DNA of 64,000 nucleotides from Gracilimonas sp017641085 (GTDB lineage Bacteria > Bacteroidota > Rhodothermia > Balneolales > Balneolaceae), in assembly GCF_046115515.1 (NCBI RefSeq), contig NZ_CP175953.1, one strand, 5' to 3'. A program made the position numbers and the translations under genes. The notes beneath the pieces were generated by a model. The model was given only the letters and a program-made list of their open reading frames with translations. It made no database searches and was not told the DNA's origin. Positions 59,301 to 64,000 of the stretch are shown one piece after another (position 1 is the stretch's first letter; each line of letters begins with the position of its first letter).

Positions 59301-59877
59301 CATCAACCCGCTGTAAATCCTTGCGGGTCGATTCCAGCTTTCGAATCGTCTTTTTACGCTGATCTTTGTATTTGGTAACTCCGGCGGCCTCTTCAAACAA
59401 GCGGCGGCGGTCGTTGTTCTTGTCGTTCAGGATTTCCTCAACCATCTTCAACTCAATCACCGAATAGGCATCTGAGCCCATCCCGGTATCCATGAACAAC
59501 TCCATAATATCCTTAAGCCGGCAGGAGGTATTGTTGATCAGGTACTCACTGTCTCCCGAGCGATACAACCTTCGGGTAATGGTTACCTCACTGTATTCGA
59601 TAGGGAGGATGCCTTTGTCATTTACAAAAGTCAGCGAAACCTCAGCCATCCCCAGAGCTTTCTTTTGAGCGGTTCCGTTAAAAATCACATTCGACATGGC
59701 CGAGGAACGCAGCAAAGAAGGGCGCTGCTCACCCAGAACCCATCTCAGGGCATCTACAATATTGGATTTACCACAGCCATTGGGGCCTACGATAGAGGTA
59801 ATCCCACTGTCAAACTTCACTTTTGTTTTGTGAGCAAAGCTTTTAAATCCCTGAAGATCAAGTTCGGATATATACAT
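56347..59877 (-). CDS. smc: Chromosome segregation protein SMC
   Basis: Condensin ATPase. 1176 residues: Walker A GPNGCGKSN (32-40) at the N-terminus, two long coiled coils, a hinge (about 500-660) and the C-terminal head with the ABC signature LSGGEKTLTA near 1079 and Walker B FCVLDEVDAPLDD near 1105. Length is normal for bacterial SMC. It is preceded by a four-helix-bundle gene inserted between smc and frr. Confidence 0.97.
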   Translation of the reverse strand: MYISELDLQGFKSFAHKTKVKFDSGITSIVGPNGCGKSNIVDALRWVLGEQRPSLLRSSAMSNVIFNGTAQKKALGMAEVSLTFVNDKGILPIEYSEVTITRRLYRSGDSEYLINNTSCRLKDIMELFMDTGMGSDAYSVIELKMVEEILNDKNNDRRRLFEEAAGVTKYKDQRKKTIRKLESTRKDLQRVDDLLVELRKKARSLEIQAEKAEKAKVYKDELEIKDKAVTLHEFNKIKTELEPLQERITNADKEKKDINKSMEELEEADEKARAELIEKEKQQAEAQRRVSQLHNAIREADTNLRITKEKIENEKKVIAEYAKDIEQGKKDLKELNELLDSSRKKLESFDDDLEKSEKALEDSKKKYGQIQQQYNRERSELYEIEVQISATNNELNQLQTKRIKIESRLENTEGDLERINDEIVDLNDEIDNMNGEQGLIEKKLETLVVERDELEEELESAREKREQFAEKQNEIKDELRTLQSKKESLESEIRLMNDLASSNEAFPGSVKYLIENHRFDFKDMTTVSEIFNTDEKHAVALEAVLGDVLNFVVVKTLDEAKQAAKILKENDKGRATFIPLDQLSATYPVKDGSLFDEVKSKREYSALKQLLLGNAKVFDSVEDAYSATKKDNELVGVTFEGEVVTNSRFFQSGSKSKNAGIRVGLKDKIEKLEKEEAKTTKEISKLEDYLQQIVEKYEKLDIGELSKSLKEKEQEVRRLEQQQHSLSSKIQVYQKNIGELVNRKDNLKSSEGTAQEELDSIQPKQKELQQKMLELDEQQQEKKDLLETLEDERSIAQSRYNDTQLKHQDLRNKVENLEKEVQRAETGIENVEKRIKNRTSMTEESKEEIDTLSARIKELQSSIEKNAEAKKKADEELEKAEEAAAKQRGKINEIEKELKEVRRRKEVNMELVHHLDMAREKMEMQSQALSDHIWETYGILMKQIEGAEMPEDKTPEEVKERISWLKQKLNSIGEVNPLAIEEYKEEKERLDFYEEQIQDLEEAEEQLLETIDEINETATERFNKTFERIRVNFQKVFKTLFEADDYCDLLIEQDVEDPLEARIEIKAQPRGKRPSGISQLSGGEKTLTAIALLFAIYLVKPSPFCVLDEVDAPLDDANIERFAKMIKEFSEDTQFIIITHNKKTMSKAEMMYGVTMPTTGVSRLVGVKLDEVEDVL

Positions 59878-59883
59878 TTATGG

Positions 59884-59925
59884 GTTGCGGGCTGTGTGTT
59901 ACGAGTTGCGGATTGTATGTTTTAA
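59884..59925. repeat. Heptamer array between IVP-like gene and smc
   Basis: GTT begins units at 59884, 59898, 59905 and 59919 (59891 and 59912 are variants), strict 7-bp period. Main word GTTGCGG. It overlaps the stop codon of the IVP-like gene (59922-59924) and runs to just 6 bp from the smc start. Confidence 0.7.
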
Positions 59926-60287
59926 GTTTGCCAGCTTGTTTCAACATATTTGATAAAGCTGTTCAATTTTCGGCCTAAAGTATCATATTTATTAATCAAA
60001 CCAGTCAATGGTTCTTTAGAAAAGTGTATGTCACTGATCATGTTTAGTTGTGAAATGGTTTCATCGCAGGAAGAATGAGCAAAAATCAAGAATCGAACAA
60101 ATTCATCTTTATAACGCCTTCTTCCGAAACCTTCAGCTATGTTGTCTTTTATGCTTTTTGATGATCTTCTTATTTGGCTTCCCTGTTCGTAAAGCTCGTA
60201 CTTAGGTAACTTCATAGACATCTTATGAATTTCAATAGCTAATTCATAAGCAAGCTGATAAACCTCTAAGTCTGTATAACTTTTCAT
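59922..60287 (-). CDS. Four-helix-bundle protein (23S rRNA intervening-sequence type)
   Basis: 121 residues matching the family first found in insertions of 23S rRNA (S23/IVP): VYQLAYELAIEIHKMS near 9, the signature IRRSSKSIKDNIAEGFGRR near 38, then FVRFLIFAHSSCDETISQL near 65. Here it is a free-standing gene between smc and frr, flanked on both sides by inverted GTTGCGGG-type heptamer arrays. Molecular function not known. Confidence 0.85.
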   Translation of the reverse strand: MKSYTDLEVYQLAYELAIEIHKMSMKLPKYELYEQGSQIRRSSKSIKDNIAEGFGRRRYKDEFVRFLIFAHSSCDETISQLNMISDIHFSKEPLTGLINKYDTLGRKLNSFIKYVETSWQT

Positions 60288-60289
60288 AA

Positions 60290-60324
60290 ATCCCGCAACG
60301 CGAAACTCGCATCCCGAGTCTCGT
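60290..60324. repeat. Heptamer array between frr stop and IVP-like gene
   Basis: Five 7-bp units at 60290, 60297, 60304, 60311 and 60318, each with C at position 3 and CG at positions 5-6. Read on the minus strand they are GCGGGAT-like and begin at the third base of the frr TAA stop (60324-60326). It is an inverted counterpart of 59884-59925. Confidence 0.7.
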
Positions 60325-60893
60325 TAAACCGTCATTATTTCTTTTTCTTTTTTCTCGAGGAGTTCGTCAACTTTGGCGGTGTATTTATCGGTGAGGCTTT
60401 GCACTTCATCTTCGGCCTCGTACTTGGAGTCTTCGGAAAGGGATTCGCTCTCTACTTTTTTCTTGATGGCGTCGTTGGCGTCCCGGCGGGTGTTACGGAT
60501 ACTGATTTTCGCTTTTTCAGCAATATCTTTAGAGTGCTTAACCAGCTCTTTACGTCGTTCTTCAGTGAGTACAGGAAGCGGAATCAAAATGCGTTCGCCG
60601 TCATTGTTGGGGTTCAGCCCGAGTCCGGCCGACATAATGGCTTTCTCGATGTCTTCCATGCTGGATTTATCATAAGGCTGAACAACCAGAAGCCGGGCTT
60701 CCGGGGCGCTTACATTGGCCAGCTGCTGAAGTGGTGTTTGTGAACCGTAATATTCAACTTTAATGCCTTCAAGCAGAGCAGGATTGGCTTTTCCGGCACG
60801 TACGTGAGAAAGTTCCTTTTTGAAGTAAGCGGTGGCTTCATCCATGTTGATTTCAGCTTCATCGATGATTTCCTGTAATTCTTCCGATATCAT
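60324..60893 (-). CDS. frr: Ribosome recycling factor
   Basis: Splits post-termination ribosomes with EF-G. 189 residues, the family norm is about 185. Visible: the N-terminal HVRAGKANPALLEGI near 29, YYGSQTPLQQLANVS near 47, and the long helix TEERRKELVKHSKDIAEKAK. Upstream of smc, with the IVP-like gene inserted between. Confidence 0.96.
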   Translation of the reverse strand: MISEELQEIIDEAEINMDEATAYFKKELSHVRAGKANPALLEGIKVEYYGSQTPLQQLANVSAPEARLLVVQPYDKSSMEDIEKAIMSAGLGLNPNNDGERILIPLPVLTEERRKELVKHSKDIAEKAKISIRNTRRDANDAIKKKVESESLSEDSKYEAEDEVQSLTDKYTAKVDELLEKKEKEIMTV

Positions 60894-60968
60894 AAGGCCA
60901 AGACTTTTATTTATGCTGATTGACTAACTTTGCGAAGTTAATAAAATCAGAACTGAGGACAAACCGAA

Positions 60969-61010
60969 AGAACATTGAACAGTGAATAACGAACTTTCAA
61001 TGATGAAATA
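60969..61010 (+). repeat. Heptamer array in the frr / E2 divergent gap
   Basis: GAA (once CAA) opens units at 60969, 60976, 60983, 60990, 60997 and 61004, strict 7-bp spacing, same word family as at 1536 and 56310. It lies in the 301-bp gap 60894-61194. A TAACTTTG at 60925-60932 there fits the -7 consensus on the plus strand, but it is 260 bp from the E2 start. Nothing else is recognisable in this gap. Confidence 0.7.
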
Positions 61011-61194
61011 TTCTCAGGGTGAAGTAAAATATAACAGGTATAAAATAATCAAGATGTATGCAGCTGCTGAAAAAGCGCTTTTCTCATTTTTAAATGAACG
61101 ATACTTATTTTGAACTAATTGGAATTATCCTGAACTTTAGAGTCCGTTTAATTTTCCTTAAAACCGCCTTACAGGCAGTAAAACAAAAGAATTT

Positions 61195-62964
61195 ATGGCG
61201 AAGGTAGAAGTGGTTATGCCCCAAATGGGCGAATCGGTAATGGAAGGCACAGTTATAGAGTGGGCCAAGAGCGTTGGCGACACGGTTGAAGTGGACGAAA
61301 CTCTGCTGGAAGTAGCCACCGATAAGGTGGATACAGAAGTGCCCTCACCCGAAGCAGGCGTACTTGTGGAAGTACTTGCTGAAGAAGGAGATGTAATTGA
61401 AGTAGGCAAACCGATCGCCATTATCGAAACGGATAAAGATGCTGCCGGCGACGTATCCTCGGGTGGATCTGATGAAGCCGAAGAAACGGCACAGGAAGAA
61501 ACGCAGGAAGCCGAAGCCCAGGAAGAAACGGAAACTCAGGAAGAAACTCCCGCTGCTTCATCCGGCGGTGGTGACGAAGGTGAGCGCATCGAAGTGCAGA
61601 TGCCTCAAATGGGAGAGTCGGTTGTAGAAGCCACTGTAATCGGATGGTCTAAGCAGGTTGGCGACAAAGTTGAGGAAGATGAAACCCTGCTTGAGATTTC
61701 TACTGATAAAGTTGACAGTGAAGTCCCTTCCCCGGCAGCAGGCACCCTCGTCGAAATTTTCGCTGAAGAAAATGATACGATCGAAGTGGGGCAGACAATA
61801 GCTGTTATCGCAACCGGAGAAGGAGCATCCGCAAGTTCCGGTTCAAGTAAGTCCGCTCCTAAGAAGGAAGAGAAAAAAGAAACTAAAGCTGAACAGAAGC
61901 AGGAAGCTCAACCGGCAGCGGCAACAAATGGTACCTCCGGCGGCTCTGAGCCACAGCGTGTGGGCAGTGACGGACGTTTTTATTCTCCACTGGTTCGCTC
62001 CATCGCCAAAGAGGAAGGAATCAGCCAGGAAGAGCTGGAAAACATCGATGGTTCCGGTCAGGGCGGACGCGTTTCCAAGAAAGATATTCTCGCATATGTT
62101 GAAGACCGAAAAGCCGGGAAAGTGTCCGCGCCGGCTCAGCAGAAACAAGCTGCTTCTGCAGGACTCAGCAAGCCTTCATCAGGTTCAAAATCTTCCGATG
62201 GTTCTATTTCTGCCGGCCAGCTGGACGTGAAGCATTCTCCATCCGGTGATGTAGAAGTGATCAAGATGGACCGAATGCGCAAGATGATTGCCGAACACAT
62301 GGTTCGATCCAAGCAAACTTCGGCGCATGTAACCACTTTTGCTGAAGTGGATGTAACCAACATGGTAAGATGGAGAAATGCGAATAAAGTTAAGTTCCAG
62401 GAGAAAACAGGAACCAAGCTTACCTTCACTCCACTTTTTGTAGAGTCTATTATTAATGCTATGCTGGAGTTTCCGCTTATTAACAGCTCGGTTGTAGATG
62501 ATGAAATTCACCTTAAAAAAGACATCAACTTTGGCCTGGCGGTAGCGCTTGGAACCGGCGGCGAAGGCGGGTTAATTGTGCCTGTCATCAAAAAAGCACA
62601 GGAGAAAAACCTGGTTGGCCTGGCGAACTCTGTAAATGAGGTAGCTGAAAAAGCCCGAAGCAAGAAATTAAGTCCGGATGATTTAGTGGGCGGAACCATC
62701 ACCCTCACTAACTACGGAAGTGTGGGTAACCTGATGGGAACGCCCATTATTAACCAGCCTCAGGTAGCCATTATCGGAACGGGAGCAATTGAGAAGCGAC
62801 CGGTTGTAATGGAAACCGATGCCGGGGATGTAATCGCAATCCGCCATATGATGTACCTCTCTATGAGTTACGATCACCGTATAATTGACGGTGCCCATGG
62901 TGGTGCTTTCCTGAATCGTATTAAAGAGATTCTGGAAGACTTCGACACCGACCGTACTGTATAG
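61195..62964 (+). CDS. 2-oxoacid dehydrogenase E2, two lipoyl domains
   Basis: Dihydrolipoyl acyltransferase core. 589 residues: lipoyl domain 1 (3-78, Lys44 in ATDKVD), a Glu/Ala-rich linker, lipoyl domain 2 (about 130-205, Lys172 in STDKVD), a second linker, a peripheral subunit-binding domain (about 263-300, YSPLVRSIAKEEG) and the catalytic domain (about 355-585) with the active-site MSYDHRIIDGA. No E1 gene is adjacent. Pyruvate, 2-oxoglutarate or branched-chain specificity cannot be fixed by eye. LipB/LipA/LpdA encoded at the other end of the window would service it. Confidence 0.92.
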   Translation: MAKVEVVMPQMGESVMEGTVIEWAKSVGDTVEVDETLLEVATDKVDTEVPSPEAGVLVEVLAEEGDVIEVGKPIAIIETDKDAAGDVSSGGSDEAEETAQEETQEAEAQEETETQEETPAASSGGGDEGERIEVQMPQMGESVVEATVIGWSKQVGDKVEEDETLLEISTDKVDSEVPSPAAGTLVEIFAEENDTIEVGQTIAVIATGEGASASSGSSKSAPKKEEKKETKAEQKQEAQPAAATNGTSGGSEPQRVGSDGRFYSPLVRSIAKEEGISQEELENIDGSGQGGRVSKKDILAYVEDRKAGKVSAPAQQKQAASAGLSKPSSGSKSSDGSISAGQLDVKHSPSGDVEVIKMDRMRKMIAEHMVRSKQTSAHVTTFAEVDVTNMVRWRNANKVKFQEKTGTKLTFTPLFVESIINAMLEFPLINSSVVDDEIHLKKDINFGLAVALGTGGEGGLIVPVIKKAQEKNLVGLANSVNEVAEKARSKKLSPDDLVGGTITLTNYGSVGNLMGTPIINQPQVAIIGTGAIEKRPVVMETDAGDVIAIRHMMYLSMSYDHRIIDGAHGGAFLNRIKEILEDFDTDRTV

Positions 62965-62990
62965 CATGTATTTTTCATTTCCTACATTCG

Positions 62991-63019
62991 GAGACGCCCC
63001 CACACAGGCGTCTCTTTTT
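62991..63019 (+). terminator. Terminator between E2 and panC
   Basis: Perfect 8-bp stem (62991-62998 with 63007-63014), then a T run. It separates E2 from panC by 8 bp upstream of the panC start. Confidence 0.85.
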
Positions 63020-63027
63020 ATTTGAAT

Positions 63028-63879
63028 ATGAAACAAGTTTCTTCCATATCGGATATTCGTTCCGGTGTAGCTGAATTGAAAGCTGCCGGCAAAACCATTG
63101 CTTTTGTACCTACCATGGGTGCACTGCATGAAGGGCATCTGTCCTTAATGCGCCTCGCCAAGAAAAAAGCCGATGAAGTAGTCGTTTCAATTTATGTGAA
63201 CCCGACTCAGTTTGGTCCGAATGAGGATTTTGACAGCTACCCGCGTCAAATGGAGAAAGACCTGAAAGCTTGTGAAGAGGAAGGGGTTTCAGTGGTCTTC
63301 ACCCCAAACGACGAAATCATGTACGGTTCCGGGAAACGGTATTTTGGCATCACCATTGATGAGCTGAATGAACATATGGATGGTGGAAGTCGCCCCGGTT
63401 TTTTTGAAGGAATCGCACTGGTGGTAAATAAGTTCTTCAACATCATAGAGCCGGATGTTGCTGTTTTTGGCCAAAAGGATATTCAGCAGTTCCAGATCCT
63501 TTCACGAATGGTAGAAGAGTTTAATCATGATATTGAATTGGTGGCGGCACCCATAGCACGCGCAAACGACGGGCTTGCCCTCAGCAGCCGAAATGCCTAT
63601 CTGAGCGATGAGGAGCGGAAAATTGCTCCGGGCTTATACCGGGCACTGCAATATTTGGAAAAGCAAATCCGCGATGGAGTGGATCAGCCAAAGTTATTGT
63701 TAAAACATCAACAGGATGAACTGGAAGCGAAAGGCTTCAAAAATGATTATCTTAATGTGTTTTCCATGGATAATATGCAACCGGTTCAAAAATTGGAGTC
63801 CGGCACAACATATATCCTTGCCGGCGCTGCTTATTTAGGTAAAACGCGCCTGATTGATAATATAATTTTAGATCTCTGA
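63028..63879 (+). CDS. panC: Pantothenate synthetase
   Basis: ATP-dependent condensation of pantoate with beta-alanine. 283 residues with the HIGH-like FVPTMGALHEGHLSL near 24-38, YVNPTQFGPNEDF near 58 and the KMSKS-related ALSSRNAYLS near 188. An in-frame TTG at 63022 exists, but the ATG at 63028 (MKQVSSI) is the normal start. It precedes panD by 10 bp, giving a pantothenate operon. Confidence 0.96.
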   Translation: MKQVSSISDIRSGVAELKAAGKTIAFVPTMGALHEGHLSLMRLAKKKADEVVVSIYVNPTQFGPNEDFDSYPRQMEKDLKACEEEGVSVVFTPNDEIMYGSGKRYFGITIDELNEHMDGGSRPGFFEGIALVVNKFFNIIEPDVAVFGQKDIQQFQILSRMVEEFNHDIELVAAPIARANDGLALSSRNAYLSDEERKIAPGLYRALQYLEKQIRDGVDQPKLLLKHQQDELEAKGFKNDYLNVFSMDNMQPVQKLESGTTYILAGAAYLGKTRLIDNIILDL

Positions 63880-63889
63880 GTGAAGTACG

Positions 63890-64000
63890 ATGAAAATCAC
63901 GATGTTTAAATCAAAATTGCACCAAATGGCGGTAACCGAAGCCAACCTGATGTACGAAGGTAGCATTACCATCGATCAGGATTTATTGGATGCAGCCAAC
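63890..64000 (+). CDS. panD: Aspartate 1-decarboxylase, N-terminal part
   Basis: Makes beta-alanine for PanC. The window ends after 37 codons. Those residues fit PanD: MKITMFKSKLHQMAVTEA at the start and YEGSITID, which contains the GS pair where the proenzyme cleaves itself to form the pyruvoyl group. Partial by truncation at the window edge. Confidence 0.9.
   Translation, partial: MKITMFKSKLHQMAVTEANLMYEGSITIDQDLLDAAN

Overview
The window is a dense bacterial chromosome segment with no rRNA, prophage, CRISPR array or recognisable transposase. Several features point to the Bacteroidota/Rhodothermota/Balneolota side of the tree: a type IX secretion sorting domain on a secreted nuclease, a TAnnTTTG-type promoter in front of tRNA-Phe, a Bacteroides-type N-acylornithine carbamoyltransferase, and the TPR / DUF4292 / degenerate LytM neighbourhood. 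A marine member of Balneolales such as Gracilimonas is my best guess. That is inference from protein style only.

Layout. 0.1-3.4 kb (+): lipoate-dependent metabolism (lpdA, lipB, lipA). 3.5-6.4 kb (+): phospholipid precursor genes plsY-gpsA, an AlbA_2 protein and an ErpA-like Fe-S carrier. 6.5-12.7 kb (-): an APC permease fused to universal stress domains, a PIN/RHH toxin-antitoxin pair with a palindromic operator, NDH-2, a membrane protein and Hsp33. 12.8-13.7 kb: a repeat-flanked, frameshifted DUF559 endonuclease gene. 13.7-20.8 kb: leucine-type dehydrogenase, recJ, tRNA-Phe, a CynX-like MFS transporter, a lipoprotein and two tail-to-tail DoxX-like paralogues. 21-29.7 kb: cell-surface and secreted proteins (beta-helix lipoprotein, cupin, multidomain endonuclease I, quinone oxidoreductase, arylsulfotransferase). 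29.8-39.4 kb (-): a LigT-like phosphodiesterase and the complete arginine operon GNAT-argG-argC-argD-argF'-argB-argE-argH. 39.6-43 kb (-): a pair of secreted proteins with an apparent frameshift. 43.2-49 kb (+): a cell-envelope cluster (TPR, DUF4292 lipoprotein, EnvC-like, M28 peptidase). 49.1-52.5 kb: Ppx/GppA and a tripartite hipB-hipS-hipT system with repeated operators. 52.6-60.9 kb: M14 peptidase, TPR lipoprotein, smc, a four-helix-bundle (23S IVP-like) gene and frr. 61.2-64 kb (+): two-lipoyl E2 subunit, panC and the start of panD.

How the genes work together. LipB and LipA make the lipoyl groups carried by the E2 protein at 61 kb, which LpdA reoxidises. PlsY and GpsA supply and acylate glycerol-3-phosphate. 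The arginine operon probably runs through N-succinylated intermediates, because its carbamoyltransferase has Ala at the residue that separates acetyl- from succinyl-ornithine enzymes. Its first gene, a GNAT, is the natural candidate for the missing acylglutamate synthase.

The most unusual signal is in the gaps between genes. At least six intergenic sites carry arrays of degenerate 7-bp units, each site with its own consensus. Several begin at the last base of a stop codon, and several are folded into inverted repeats. Other gaps hold short palindromic repeat families: one starting GTCATCGCGAGG, an 86-bp direct repeat, and MITE-like units around the DUF559 gene. The arginine operon has been entered by such elements at four gene junctions.
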